Below are positions 47,613 to 57,879 of a stretch of DNA of 64,000 bases, piece after piece (position 1 is the first letter of the stretch; every line of letters starts with the position of its first letter). The notes beneath the pieces were generated by a model. The model made no database searches, had not been told where the DNA came from, and saw nothing but the letters and a program-made list of their open reading frames with translations. The DNA comes from an uncultured Alphaproteobacteria bacterium (GTDB taxonomy: Bacteria > Pseudomonadota > Alphaproteobacteria > UBA6615): contig CALSML010000020.1 of NCBI GenBank assembly GCA_943787445.1, forward strand, positions 62,001-126,000. The letters are read 5' to 3'. The translations under genes and the position numbers were made by a program.

Positions 47613-48800
47613 CTACTTCTGCAACAGGAACTCGCGACCGACCTTGACGCGCTTGGTGCCGCCATATTCGACGATATCGGCCGTGGCATAGGTCTGCTGC
47701 CAGTCACCGGGCAGATAAGACCCGGTACCGATGGCATCAATCGGTACATCGGCGGCCGCCATCACCTTGCATTTTTCCGGCCCGAAACCTGAGGACGCGA
47801 CGATCTTCGCCTTCTCGAAACCGCCTTCATCAAGCCGTTCGCGCAATTGCCATAGTGCGGCCGCAGACACGCCGCCGCCGATCAGATGGCGCAGCTCTCC
47901 TTCGGTGCGATAGCCACGAATGGCATCGGGTGCGTGGCGTTCCAGCACTGCGTAGCTCTGGGACGGGTCGAGATTCTCGATATACCGGCCACCGGGCGTA
48001 TCCAGACGCAGCGACATCTTTCCGTCGCGGACCATATCCGGGAACCGCCGGCACACTTCCAGGGAATCACTGATCTCGCGACCGAAATAGTCGACGAGCA
48101 CGGTCAGGGATTCATCCGGATGGGTTTCGCGGAACATCTCTGCCGCCCGCACCGTTGATCCGGCATACCCGATCAGCGCATGGGGCATGGTACCCAGTCC
48201 CCGTTCCTGTCCGAAATAGTGCGCGGTCGCATCCGTCGCGTTGCCGACAAAGCCGATCGCTCCAACCTTGCGGGCGGCACGGGCAGACCCCACCGACGCG
48301 GCATAGGCCATCAATTCGGCCATATCGGGGCCCGCACAATGGCGGGCATCGAATGCCATGAACGCCACATTGGGCAGATCCACACACATAGCCGCGGCGT
48401 TGTAGGCCGCCACACAGGCCGCACCGAGTTTCTGCAGAAAGAGCGTTTCCAGATCGACCAACTCGTGGAACGAGCCGGAGATGTATATCAGGGGTTCACC
48501 GGCACCGACCCAGCGGCCTTCATCAAACCGCAAATCGATTTCGAATGTCGTATCACGCGCCGCAGCAACGCTTTCCAGCCAGTCCAATGCCAGTCTGGTC
48601 GCCGAAATCACCGGCCGGCGCATGAACACTGCATAGGTGACCGGCGTGTCGCCAAACTTACCGACAATCGCGCGGGTCTTGTTGAAATAGGTGTCCGTGT
48701 AAGCCGTGATCTCGTCCGTATGGGGACGCAACTCGATACGCGGCGTGGTCTTTTCGGACCTGACCTCCGGTTCCACGTCCCGGGATTTCGTTGTGCTCAT
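47613..48800 (-). CDS. pncB: Nicotinate phosphoribosyltransferase
   Basis: A 395-residue enzyme joining nicotinate to PRPP, the salvage entry to NAD. Features are YTDTYFNKTR at the N-terminus (substrate loop), the FMAFDARHCAGPDM segment with the conserved His, GAIGFVGNATDATAHYFG and the phosphate-binding IVASSGFGPEKC near the end. No transmembrane part. It lies near nadE on the same strand, with the small membrane protein between, making a local NAD-salvage group. Confidence 0.9.
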   Translation of the reverse strand: MSTTKSRDVEPEVRSEKTTPRIELRPHTDEITAYTDTYFNKTRAIVGKFGDTPVTYAVFMRRPVISATRLALDWLESVAAARDTTFEIDLRFDEGRWVGAGEPLIYISGSFHELVDLETLFLQKLGAACVAAYNAAAMCVDLPNVAFMAFDARHCAGPDMAELMAYAASVGSARAARKVGAIGFVGNATDATAHYFGQERGLGTMPHALIGYAGSTVRAAEMFRETHPDESLTVLVDYFGREISDSLEVCRRFPDMVRDGKMSLRLDTPGGRYIENLDPSQSYAVLERHAPDAIRGYRTEGELRHLIGGGVSAAALWQLRERLDEGGFEKAKIVASSGFGPEKCKVMAAADVPIDAIGTGSYLPGDWQQTYATADIVEYGGTKRVKVGREFLLQK

Positions 48801-48872
48801 GTGACTCCCCGATCTTTCAGAGCCTCAGTCTGGCCCGTGATGCGCGATTGGGAAAGCCCCATGCGGCGCCGA

Positions 48873-50264
48873 TCAACCGACAGATGCAGCCAAAACCTCT
48901 TCCGCAGCCATTTCCTCACGCTGGCGTTTAAGGCGCTCGGCGATCTGGAATGCCAGTTCGATCGACTGACTGGCGTTCAGGCGCGGGTCGCAATGGGTGT
49001 GATACCGGTCGGCCAGGCCCTCTTCGGTGATGGCCTGCGCACCACCGATGCATTCGGTAACGTCCTGCCCGGTCATCTCGAAATGGACACCGCCGGCATG
49101 GCTGCCTTCCGCACGGTGGACCGCAAAGAAGGTGTCCACCTCGGAAAGGATCGAATCGAAACCGCGGGTCTTGTAACCGCTCGACGCCTTGACCGTGTTG
49201 CCATGCATGGGATCACAGGACCAGACGACCTTGCGACCTTCCCGTTCCACAGCGCGGACCAGCGGCGGTAAGCCGTCTCCGGCCTTCTCGGCCCCCATCC
49301 GGCAGATCAGGGTCATGCGTCCCGGATCATTCTCCGGGTTCAGGACATCGAGAAGACGCAGAAGATCATCTGTATCCAGCGAGGGTCCGCACTTCATCCC
49401 GATCGGATTTTCCACACCGCTGAGATATTCAACATGGGCACCGTCAGGCTGACGGGTCCTGTCGCCGATCCACAGCATATGGGCCGAAGTGTCGTACCAT
49501 TTGCCGGTCAGGCTGTCCTGCCGGGTCAGCGCCTGCTCATAAACGAGCAACAGCGCTTCATGGCTGGTGTAGAAATCGGTCTCACTGACCTGGGGCACAT
49601 TTTCGCTGGTCAGGCCACACGCGGCCATGAAGCCAAGAGTCTCTTCGATACGCGCAGCCAGTTCCTCGAATTTCGCGCCCTGAGGGCTCGATTTTACGAA
49701 ATCGAGGTTCCAGCGATGGACCTGATGCAAGTCCGCAAAACCGCCCTGAGCGAAGGCCCGCAGCAGGTTCAGTGTCGCGGCGGCCTGGTGATAGGCCCGC
49801 AGCATCCGTTCCGGATCGGGCTCGCGCGCGTCTGTTTCAAACGCCATATCGTTGATGATGTCACCGCGATAGCTCGGCAGGGACACGCCATCAATTTCTT
49901 CGTGGGAAGACGATCGGGGCTTGGCGAACTGGCCGGCCATGCGGCCAACCTTCACAACCGGGCAAGCAGCACCAAAGGTCAGGACAACAGCCATCTGCAG
50001 CAGCACCTTGAAGGTGTCGCGGATATTGTCGGCATGAAACTCGGCAAAGCTCTCGGCGCAGTCACCGCCCTGCAACAGGAAGGCCTCACCTTCGGCCACA
50101 CGTCCGAGCTGCGCACGCAAGGCTCGCGCCTCGCCTGCAAAAACCAGCGGCGGCTGCTTTCCAAGGGTTGCTTCCACATCGGCAAGCGCGGCTGCATTGC
50201 CGTATTCGGGCACTTGCAGGATATCGCGGTTGCGCCAGCTATCAGGCTGCCAGTTCTTTGACAT
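48873..50264 (-). CDS. Class II (plant-type) DAHP synthase
   Basis: A 463-residue class II 3-deoxy-D-arabino-heptulosonate-7-phosphate synthase, first step of aromatic amino-acid synthesis. Marks are [17 protein letters not shown] near the N-terminus, [12 protein letters not shown] (metal Cys), [31 protein letters not shown] and [14 protein letters not shown]. The ATG ending at 50264 ([10 protein letters not shown]) matches family starts, with an ATG at 50273 also in frame. Class II enzymes are usually regulated by aromatic amino acids, but that is not visible here. Confidence 0.95.
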   Translation of the reverse strand: MSKNWQPDSWRNRDILQVPEYGNAAALADVEATLGKQPPLVFAGEARALRAQLGRVAEGEAFLLQGGDCAESFAEFHADNIRDTFKVLLQMAVVLTFGAACPVVKVGRMAGQFAKPRSSSHEEIDGVSLPSYRGDIINDMAFETDAREPDPERMLRAYHQAAATLNLLRAFAQGGFADLHQVHRWNLDFVKSSPQGAKFEELAARIEETLGFMAACGLTSENVPQVSETDFYTSHEALLLVYEQALTRQDSLTGKWYDTSAHMLWIGDRTRQPDGAHVEYLSGVENPIGMKCGPSLDTDDLLRLLDVLNPENDPGRMTLICRMGAEKAGDGLPPLVRAVEREGRKVVWSCDPMHGNTVKASSGYKTRGFDSILSEVDTFFAVHRAEGSHAGGVHFEMTGQDVTECIGGAQAITEEGLADRYHTHCDPRLNASQSIELAFQIAERLKRQREEMAAEEVLAASVG

Positions 50265-50420
50265 CGTATCCATCGGATCGGAGGCAAAGCCGCCAAATCC
50301 GTCCGTTTTCCAGTTTTACCAGGTATCGCCGAGGCGACGGGCCATGCCTATAAGCACCCCCCGCTGCGATTGCCAGCGAAAATCGCACAAATTCAAAGTG
50401 CCAGCAAACTCTGGAGGCTT

Positions 50421-51797
50421 CTATTCTGAGGCGTCCGCCACCGGCTCGCGCATGGTAACGAACTCTTCTGCCGAGGTCGGATGGATGCCGATGGTGGAAT
50501 CGAACAACGCCTTGGTGGCCCCGGCCTTGAGCGCCACCGCAAAGCCCTGGATCATCTCGCCGGCATCCGGACCGACCATGTGGATGCCCACGACCTTGTC
50601 GCTCGCCTTGTCGACGATCATCTTCATGAAGGTCTGCTCGTCACTGCCGGTCAGGGTGTTCTTGAGTGTGCGGAAGGTGCTCTTGAAAAGCAGGATATCA
50701 CCATACTTCTCGCGCGCCTCATCCTCCATCAGGCCGACCGTTCCGATCGGTGGCTGACTAAACACGGCAGTCGGGATGTATTCGTAGTCCACCACGCTGG
50801 GCGTATCACGATACAGGGTCTTGGAGACGGCCATGCCTTCAGCAAGCGCCACAGGCGTCAGCTGATAGCGATCGATGATATCCCCCACAGCGTAAATCGA
50901 CGGCACCGAGGTCTGGAAATAATCATCCACGATCACCGCGCTATTCTCTTTCAGCTTCACACCAACCTCTTCCAACCCCAAGCCGGTCACTTTCGGACGG
51001 CGGCCGATCGCCGACATCACGGTATCGGCCTCGATGCTGGTGCCATCAGACAGATGCACCGTCAGACCTGTGTCCGTCTTCTCCACCTTCTCAAAGGAGG
51101 CGTTGAGCTTCATGGTGATGCCCTTCTTCTCCATCTCGCCCATCAGATGCTGCCGGATATCCTCATCGAAGCCGCGCATGATCAGTGGACCGCGATAGAC
51201 CAGGGTTGTGTCCACACCCAGACCATTGAAAATACCTGCGAATTCAACGGCGATGTAGCCGCCGCCTTCCACGATCACCTTCTTGGGCAGTTCATCGAGA
51301 TAAAAGGCTTCGTTCGAGGAGATGACATGCTCACCACCTTCGTAACGCAGATCGGTCGGCCAGCTGCCGGCTGCAACAAGAATATGCTCAGCGGTGTATT
51401 GCTTACCAGCCACTTCGACGGTGTGTGGATCCACGACCGTAGCCCGACCATCGACGATGGTGACGCCGGAGCCCTCCAGAAGCCGCTCATAGATACCATT
51501 CAGGCGCTTGATTTCCTTGTCCTTGTTGTCGACCAGAGTGCGCCAGTCGAAGGAATCCGGCTTCACCGTCCAGCCATAGGCGGCGGCATCGGAAAAATCC
51601 TCATGGAAGTGCGAGGCATAGACGAAAAGCTTCTTGGGGATGCAGCCCACATTCACACAGGTGCCCCCCATGAAACTGTCCTCGGCCACAGCGACACGCG
51701 CACCGGCATTGGCGGAGAAACGCGCAGCACGGACACCGCCCGAACCCGCTCCAATGACAAAAAGATCGTAATCATATTCGGCCACAGGGCACCTCAT
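50421..51797 (-). CDS. gor: Glutathione-disulfide reductase
   Basis: A 458-residue flavoprotein reducing oxidised glutathione with NADPH. The FAD loop is LFVIGAGSGGVRAAR, the redox disulfide is in GGTCVNVGCIPKKL, the NADPH-binding part is IVEGGGYIAVEFAGIF, and the C-terminal active-site His-Glu region is VGIHMVGPDAGEM with PTSAEEFVTMR. The start ending at 51797 (MRCPVAEYDYDLF) gives the normal length; the frame extends 45 codons upstream but that part is not conserved-looking. It fits with glutaredoxin, glyoxalase II and ChaC elsewhere in the window. Confidence 0.95.
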   Translation of the reverse strand: MRCPVAEYDYDLFVIGAGSGGVRAARFSANAGARVAVAEDSFMGGTCVNVGCIPKKLFVYASHFHEDFSDAAAYGWTVKPDSFDWRTLVDNKDKEIKRLNGIYERLLEGSGVTIVDGRATVVDPHTVEVAGKQYTAEHILVAAGSWPTDLRYEGGEHVISSNEAFYLDELPKKVIVEGGGYIAVEFAGIFNGLGVDTTLVYRGPLIMRGFDEDIRQHLMGEMEKKGITMKLNASFEKVEKTDTGLTVHLSDGTSIEADTVMSAIGRRPKVTGLGLEEVGVKLKENSAVIVDDYFQTSVPSIYAVGDIIDRYQLTPVALAEGMAVSKTLYRDTPSVVDYEYIPTAVFSQPPIGTVGLMEDEAREKYGDILLFKSTFRTLKNTLTGSDEQTFMKMIVDKASDKVVGIHMVGPDAGEMIQGFAVALKAGATKALFDSTIGIHPTSAEEFVTMREPVADASE

Positions 51798-52088
51798 GAG
51801 ACAATGAATGTTGCGGAACAGGCGTTCCGCCATATTTGTTAGAAAGTTACTTAGCGTGCATCCCCGCAAAAGCAAATGTTCGGAACGGAACATGACCATA
51901 CAGGCGGCGTCACGATCTTGACTGGTCTCCATGACGCCGACGCTGGTGCCATCGCCCGACCGCCCGGCTCGAGCCTATTGCCCCCCGGAATGTGCCCTTC
52001 GATCTCTGCGGGCCTGCCCGGCGCGAACCGCGCTTGTCGGCACAGTCTCGTGCGCGCATTCTGCCGATGAAACTCGGGAGCAGGACGA

Positions 52089-52895
52089 GTGGTCGACATC
52101 ATCGTTATCTATCTCGCGGCCGGCGTCTTTTCCGGCTTCGTGTCGGGCCTGTTCGGGGTTGGCGGGGCATTTGCGCTGGCTCCGGCCCTGATCATCACGC
52201 TCACACTGCAGGGTGTCGGGGACACCCATCTGATGCATCTGACCATCGCCACTTCTCTGGCCACCCAGTTGGTGACCGCGATTCTGACCAGTGTCCTGCG
52301 CTACCGTGCCGGTGATTTGCGCATGCCGATGCTTTTCCGTATCGCACCCTTTGTCGGGTTGGGCGCCATCATCGGCTATATCCTGCCCAGCGATGTGCTG
52401 AAGATATTCTTCATGTGCTTCATTGGCTTTTCCATCCTGCGAACCCTGATGCAACGTCCCGCCACTGTCACCGGCGAAGGCGCGCAGGTTTCCGATCTGC
52501 GCGGCGGAGCCTTCTGGTTTCTCAGCATCATTTCGGGTATTTCCGGCGGGCTGCTCGGCCCCGGCCCGGCCATTGTTCTGGCACCCCTGCTGCGCAGGAT
52601 CGGTTTCGCCATGCCGATCGTTTCAGCCGCATCCGCAGCACTTCCCGGGCTGGTTGGTGCAATGGCGGCAGGCGGCTACATCGTCGGTGGATTTGACGAA
52701 GTCGGACTGCCCGCACATTCCCGTGGTTATCTCTACCTGCCCGGCTTCGCGAGCCTTGCAATCGGTGCGCTGGTGGGCTCACCGCTCGGCATCCGCTTCT
52801 CTCACCGGGTTTCCGACAAGCTCTAGACCCGCCTCTTCGTCGCCTATCTCAGCGCTGTCCTGCTCACCATGATATTCCACAGCCTGCGAGGATAA
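52089..52895 (+). CDS. TauE/SafE family permease (copy 1), premature TAG
   Basis: A GTG start at 52089 opens a TauE/SafE (sulfite/organosulfonate exporter) protein with about eight helices: SGFVSGLFGVGGAFALAPAL, TIATSLATQLVTAILTSV, and GGLLGPGPAIVLAPLL in the second half. A TAG at 52824-52826 stops it at 245 residues, but the next 22 codons continue in frame (TRLFVAYLSAVLLTM and so on) and match the last helix of copy 2, ending at TAA 52893-52895. Loss of the final helix probably harms it unless the TAG is an error. It is a clear homologue of the next gene. Confidence 0.8.
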
Positions 52896-52942
52896 TTGCC
52901 ATTCGGAACGTCGCGGGCTAAGGGTCGCGCAGGGGAAGCCAA

Positions 52943-53758
52943 GTGCTCTATGAAATTGTCCTGATCTATCTGCTTACCGGAGCGCTCGCCGGATTCGTCT
53001 CCGGCCTGTTCGGAGTTGGCGGCGCATTTACCATGGCACCGGCACTGATTATCGGCCTGCCATTACAAGGTGTCCCCGAAGACCATGTGATGCATCTCTC
53101 CGTCGGCACGGCACTGGCCGTGATGGCGACGACATCGGCCTATGTCGCTATCCTGCGCTACCGAGCAGGCGACCTCCAGATGTCTGTCACCTATCGCTTC
53201 GTGCCCTATATCGTGATTGGCGCGGTCGGCGGGTCCCTATTCGGGGATTTTCTGCCCGGCGACATCCTGAAAGCGATCTTCATGGGGTTTATCGCGCTGA
53301 CGATCGCGCGGGGTGTTTTCTATAAGGGCCATGAAACGGTCGCTGCCGGTGGGGATCTCAATCAGGTACGCGGTTTCGGCCTCTGGTTCCACGGCGTACT
53401 GACCGGAATCACCGGATCACTACTCGGCCCGGGACCGGCCATCGTCATCGGGCCCTATCTGCGCAAGCGTCGCTATTCGATGCCGATGATCGCGGCCACG
53501 GCCTCGGCACTGGCCGGTCTGCTCGGGTTCTCGGCGGCGGCGGGCTATATCTATGGCGGATTCAACGAGGTTGGCCTGCCGGACTTCTCGCTCGGATTCT
53601 TTTATGGCCCGGCCTTTGCCGGCCTTGCCATTGGTGCTCTGGCGGGCTCACCGGGTGGCGTGCGCGTCTCCCACCACATTCCCGATGTGCTGATCCACCG
53701 CATGTTCATCGGCTATCTGGCACTCATCCTTTTCGTGATGGTGCTCTGGGGCCGATAA
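52943..53758 (+). CDS. TauE/SafE family permease (copy 2)
   Basis: A 271-residue full-length member from a GTG start. It repeats the pattern of copy 1: AGFVSGLFGVGGAFTMAPAL, then SVGTALAVMATTSAYVAI, GSLLGPGPAIVIGPYL, and a final helix MFIGYLALILFVMVLWG. The two genes are about 50 bases apart and are an old tandem duplication. Substrates for the family include sulfite, sulfoacetate and other small anions; none can be chosen here. Confidence 0.88.
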   Translation: MLYEIVLIYLLTGALAGFVSGLFGVGGAFTMAPALIIGLPLQGVPEDHVMHLSVGTALAVMATTSAYVAILRYRAGDLQMSVTYRFVPYIVIGAVGGSLFGDFLPGDILKAIFMGFIALTIARGVFYKGHETVAAGGDLNQVRGFGLWFHGVLTGITGSLLGPGPAIVIGPYLRKRRYSMPMIAATASALAGLLGFSAAAGYIYGGFNEVGLPDFSLGFFYGPAFAGLAIGALAGSPGGVRVSHHIPDVLIHRMFIGYLALILFVMVLWGR

Positions 53759-53773
53759 TACCCACGCCTGTCG

Positions 53774-55427
53774 TCAGATCGCGGCAGAACGTTTTTTGAT
53801 ATCCACGTTCAAGATGTAGTCGTTCTCGGCATAGTCGACCGGACAATCGATCAGATGCACACCGGGTTCGGTCAGCGCCGTCTCGATGATGCCCGGCAGC
53901 TCCTCGGCTGACCCCACACGGTGGCCGACACCGCCATAGGCCTCAACATATTTCACGAAGTCCGGATTGCCGTATTCCAGACCCCAATCTGCCAGCCCCA
54001 TATTTGCCTGCTTCCACCGGATCATGCCGTAAGAACTGTCATTCAATATCAGCACGGCGAGATTCATCTTCTCCCGAACTGCTGTTTCGAGTTCCTGACT
54101 GTTCATCATGAATCCGCCATCACCGCAGATCGCCATAATTTTGCGATTCGGATGCACCAGACGGGCAGCCATCGCCGACGGCAGACCCGCCCCCATAGTG
54201 GCCAGCGCATTGTCGAGCAGGACCGTATTTGGCTGATAGCCCGGATAATTGCGAGCAAACCAGATCTTGTAGACACCATTGTCGAGACAGATGATTCCAT
54301 CATCGGGCATCGCTTCGCGGACCTTACTGACCAGATGCTGCGGGTAGATCGGAAACCGCATATCATCCTTACCCTCGGCCAGCTGCGCATCGCCATGGAA
54401 CTTCACTTCCATCATGCGCGAAAAATCCCAATCGGCTTCTTCCTGCTTCTTCACACCGTTCTTGAGCTGCCAGATCGAATTCCCGATATCGCCAATCACT
54501 TCCACCTGCGGGAAATAGACCGGGTCGACCTCGGCAGAGTTGTAGGAAACGTGGATCACTTCGGTCCCGCCCTGTTCCATGAAGAATGGCGGTTTCTCGA
54601 TCACGTCATGACCGACATTGATAATCAGGGTCTGCCGCGTCAATGGCCTGATGGACATAATCGCCAGACGACAATGCTGCGCAGCCCATGAACAACGGAT
54701 GCCGCTCATCGACCACCCCCTTACCCAGCTGGGTCGTGATGAACGGAATACCCGTCTTCTCGATGAACACCGGACAGCATCTTTGACGTTAGCTTCCGAT
54801 TGCCGCCGGCACCAATGACCAGGATCGGGGATTTGGCGGCATGGATTTTCTCCAGCGCCCGGAAGACGGATTTCTCTTCGGCCGTGGGGCGACGCACCGA
54901 TGACGCCTTGATGGGGCCGCTCATCGGTCTGCTCGTCGGCAATATCCTCGGGAAGTTCGATATGGGTCGCGCCCGGGTTTCTCCTCTTCCGCAATCCGAA
55001 GGCCTCCCTGACACGGCTGGGAATATTGTCCCCGGCAACGATCTGCGTTGCGTACTTGGTAATTGGCCGCATCATTTCGACCACATTGAGAATCTGGAAC
55101 GACCCCTGCTTGGAACTCTTCACCGGTTTTTGCCCGGTGATCATCAGCATGGGCATCCCGCCGAGTTGGGCATAGGCGGCTGCGGTGGTGAAGTTGGTCG
55201 CACCTGGCCGAGGGTCTACAGACACACACCGGTCTTGCCGTCAGGACGACCATAGACAGAGGCCATGAACCCGGCGCCCTGCTCATGGCGCGTCAGGACC
55301 AGCTTGATCTTCTTCGACCGGGACAGGGAATCAAGAAAGTCGAGGTTTTCCTCCCCGGAATTCCGAAGATGTATTCGCATCCCTCTTCTTCCAGACACTC
55401 GATGAACAGATCAGATGCTTTCGCCAT
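53774..55427 (-). pseudogene. Acetolactate synthase large-subunit-like ThDP enzyme, multiple lesions
   Basis: From the ATG ending at 55427 (MAKASDLFIECLEEEG) to 53774 the pieces make one thiamine-diphosphate enzyme of about 550 residues: YIFGIPG, then VLTRHEQGAGFMASVYGR (catalytic Glu), GIPFITTQLGKGVVDERHP, and the ThDP motif GDGGFMMNSQELETA with LNDSSYGMIRWKQ. They lie in all three frames. Lesions seen: frameshifts near 55354, 55205, 54927, 54780 and 54630, and a TAG at 55216-55218 where TCG is expected. The C-terminal 250 residues are intact. Six lesions make a dead gene the likelier reading, unless this stretch is poor sequence. Confidence 0.8.
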
Positions 55428-55697
55428 TTCCCACTCGCCTCTCGGCGCGCCCGAATTGAATGCACAAATAATCGCAAATATTCAGAAGCTTAGCGAAAAC
55501 CCCGCGAGGATGCTGACTTTATTTGTCCCGTCGCACCCGTAAAATTCCGGTTTGATGAAATGGGTTCGCCATCCGAACCTGAAGCCTGTCCTTCCCCCCC
55601 TAAAACTGGGCTGACCTGCCCCCACTGACTGGTCCGATTTAATTGAATATGGGACCCTTTAAGTCACTAAATATTGTGAAGTATTCTTATTCAAGAA

Positions 55698-56048
55698 TCA
55701 CCGTCTCAACCACTTCAACTCAAACTTACCGATCTCGACACCATACTCATGGGTCTTCACATTCTGAAGACGGTGTTCTCGTTCCTTGTATCGTTTGATG
55801 AATGAAAAGACATGGGTATTTTTCCATTCTTCACCTGTGGTGGTTTTAATACCTCTTCCATTGAGGTGATGAGCAATTCTACGATAACCCATCCCTTCTT
55901 CTTGGAGAGACAGTACTAGGTCGATAATCTCCTGTTGGGAGTCAGACCATTTTGTCGGATTGTAGTCGTTTAGGAGGTCATTTGACCCAAATGACACCTT
56001 AAAACAGAGATATTGCGAGAAATCGTCAGAAAAATAATCACCGTTCAA
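55698..56048 (-). CDS. Small AT-rich HTH-like protein next to the glmS 3' end
   Basis: A 116-residue frame with visibly lower GC than the genes on both sides. Its middle, EEGMGYRRIAHHLNGRGIKT followed by TTGEEWKNTHVFSFIKRYKE, resembles the helix-turn-helix of recombinase-type domains that reads I-A-x-x-L-N-x-x-G-x-x-T-x-x-G-x-x-W. No catalytic domain accompanies it. It sits directly downstream of glmS, the site favoured by Tn7-like elements, so it may be a passenger or remnant of mobile DNA. The 55428-55697 stretch beyond it is gene-free; it holds a C-rich patch near 55595-55625 with no assignable feature. Confidence 0.5.
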   Translation of the reverse strand: MNGDYFSDDFSQYLCFKVSFGSNDLLNDYNPTKWSDSQQEIIDLVLSLQEEGMGYRRIAHHLNGRGIKTTTGEEWKNTHVFSFIKRYKEREHRLQNVKTHEYGVEIGKFELKWLRR

Positions 56049-56050
56049 AA

Positions 56051-57874
56051 CTACTCTACGGTCACACTCTTTGCGAGGTTCCGCGGCTGGTCGACGTCGG
56101 TGCCCTTGACCACCGCCGTGTGATAAGCGAGCAGCTGGATCGGGATGGAATAGAGCAGCGGCGCGACGAAGGGGTCCACATCGGGCATCTCCACCGCCGC
56201 AAAAGCCTTGTCGGCGAGCTTCGCCACACCGGCCTTGTCCGACATGAACACCACCTTGCCGCCGCGCGCGATGACCTCTTCGACATTGGACAATGTCTTG
56301 TCGAACAGCGCGTCATTCGGTGCGAGGACGATCACAGGAACATTCTCGTCGATCAGTGCAATCGGGCCGTGTTTCATCTCGCCGGCAGCATAGCCTTCGG
56401 CGTGGATATAGGAAATTTCCTTCAGCTTGAGCGCACCTTCCATGGCGAGCGGAAATGCTGTCCCCCGCCCCAGATAGAGAACGTCGCGGGCTTTTGCCAC
56501 GTCACGGGCAATCTCCCGCAGCGCCTCGTCATGATTCAGAACTTCGGTCATCCGTGAGGGCGCTTCGGTCAGCGCCCCTGCCATTCCGGCCGCGCGCGCC
56601 TCATCGATGGCTCCGCGGGCCCTCGCCGCCGCAATCGTCAGGCAGGCCAGCACGGCAAGCTGGGTGGTGAAGGCCTTTGTGGACGCCACACCGATCTCCG
56701 GTCCGGCCAGGGTCGGCAGCACCACATCAGATTCCCGCGCAATGGAGCTTTCACTCACATTCACCACGGAAACAATATGCTGCTTCTCAGCGCGGCAATG
56801 ACGCAGCGCGGCCAGGGTATCGGCGGTCTCTCCGGACTGGCTGACAAACAACGCGACGCCACCCTCGGGCAAAGGAGCCTCGCGATACCGAAACTCCGAG
56901 GCCACATCAATCTCGACCGGCAGACGCGCAACCGTTTCCAGCCAGTACTTGGCAACCCAGCCCGCATAGCAGGCCGTACCGCAGGCGATCACCGTGACCC
57001 GCGGCACTTCGGCAAAGTCGAAAGGCAGGTCCGGCAAACTGATCTCGCGCGTGGTAGCGTTGATGAAGGACTGAAGCGTGTCGCCAACCACCGCCGGCTG
57101 CTCGAAGATTTCCTTCTGCATGAAGTGGTCGTAATTGCCCTTGCCGATCAGCGCGCCCGACAGTTCCGTCTCGCGGATCACCCGGGATACCGGATTGTCG
57201 TCTTCATCGAAAATATCGGCACCGTCACGGGTGATCACTGCCCAGTCGCCCTCATCGAGATAGCAGATGCGCTTGGTCAAGGGCGCCAGCGCCAGAGCGT
57301 CGGATCCGATAAACATTTCCCCTTCGCCATAGCCGATCGCCAGCGGACTGCCGCGCCGCGCCCCGACCATCAGGTCATGTTCACCGGCAAAGACAATCGC
57401 CAGGGCAAATGCGCCGTGCAAACGCGGCAGGGTACGCGACACTGCATCCCGGGGGGAGGCGCCCTGGTCCATTTCATGGGTCAGCAGGACAGCAATGGCT
57501 TCGGTGTCCGTATCGCTCTCGAAGACATGACCGGCCGCGATCAGTTCGGCACGCAGTTCCTGAAAATTCTCGATGATGCCGTTATGCACCACCGCAACCC
57601 GCGGTGTGACATGGGGGTGCGCATTGCTCTCATTAGGAACGCCATGGGTTGCCCATCGCGTGTGACCGATACCGGCATCGCCGGTCACCGGGCTCTTGTC
57701 GAGGACAGCTGCCAGATTGACCAGCTTGCCCTCGGCGCGTCGGCGATCGATCGACCCGTTGACCAGAGTCGCGATACCGGCCGAATCATAGCCCCGATAC
57801 TCCAGCCGTTCGAGGCCTTCGAGGAGACGCGGCGCCGCATCATCCGAACCCAAAATCCCGATAATTCCGCACAC
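56051..57874 (-). CDS. glmS: Glutamine-fructose-6-phosphate aminotransferase (isomerizing)
   Basis: A 607-residue enzyme making glucosamine-6-phosphate for cell-wall synthesis. The catalytic Cys is residue 2 (MCGIIGILGS), the glutaminase part has IGHTRWATHGVPNESNAHPH, the sugar isomerase domains hold VSQSGETADTLAAL and the second SIS domain the GRGTAFPLAMEGALKLKEIS segment, and the protein ends in the standard KSVTVE. Stop and glmU start are separated by 5 bases from the upstream gene, so glmU-glmS is one transcript. The 3' end is the classic attTn7 region. Confidence 0.97.
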   Translation of the reverse strand: MCGIIGILGSDDAAPRLLEGLERLEYRGYDSAGIATLVNGSIDRRRAEGKLVNLAAVLDKSPVTGDAGIGHTRWATHGVPNESNAHPHVTPRVAVVHNGIIENFQELRAELIAAGHVFESDTDTEAIAVLLTHEMDQGASPRDAVSRTLPRLHGAFALAIVFAGEHDLMVGARRGSPLAIGYGEGEMFIGSDALALAPLTKRICYLDEGDWAVITRDGADIFDEDDNPVSRVIRETELSGALIGKGNYDHFMQKEIFEQPAVVGDTLQSFINATTREISLPDLPFDFAEVPRVTVIACGTACYAGWVAKYWLETVARLPVEIDVASEFRYREAPLPEGGVALFVSQSGETADTLAALRHCRAEKQHIVSVVNVSESSIARESDVVLPTLAGPEIGVASTKAFTTQLAVLACLTIAAARARGAIDEARAAGMAGALTEAPSRMTEVLNHDEALREIARDVAKARDVLYLGRGTAFPLAMEGALKLKEISYIHAEGYAAGEMKHGPIALIDENVPVIVLAPNDALFDKTLSNVEEVIARGGKVVFMSDKAGVAKLADKAFAAVEMPDVDPFVAPLLYSIPIQLLAYHTAVVKGTDVDQPRNLAKSVTVE

Positions 57875-57879
57875 AGAAC

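Noticed and set aside
51851-52102. Possible 83-residue reverse-strand gene between gor and the TauE genes
   Set aside because: Composition is Pro/Arg-rich like a shadow frame, no ribosome site is seen, and both strands are equally open. The 51798-52088 interval is left without a gene.
55590-55640. C-rich patch as the end of an IS3-type insertion sequence
   Set aside because: It reminded me of IS ends, but no matching inverted repeat or transposase was found in the window.
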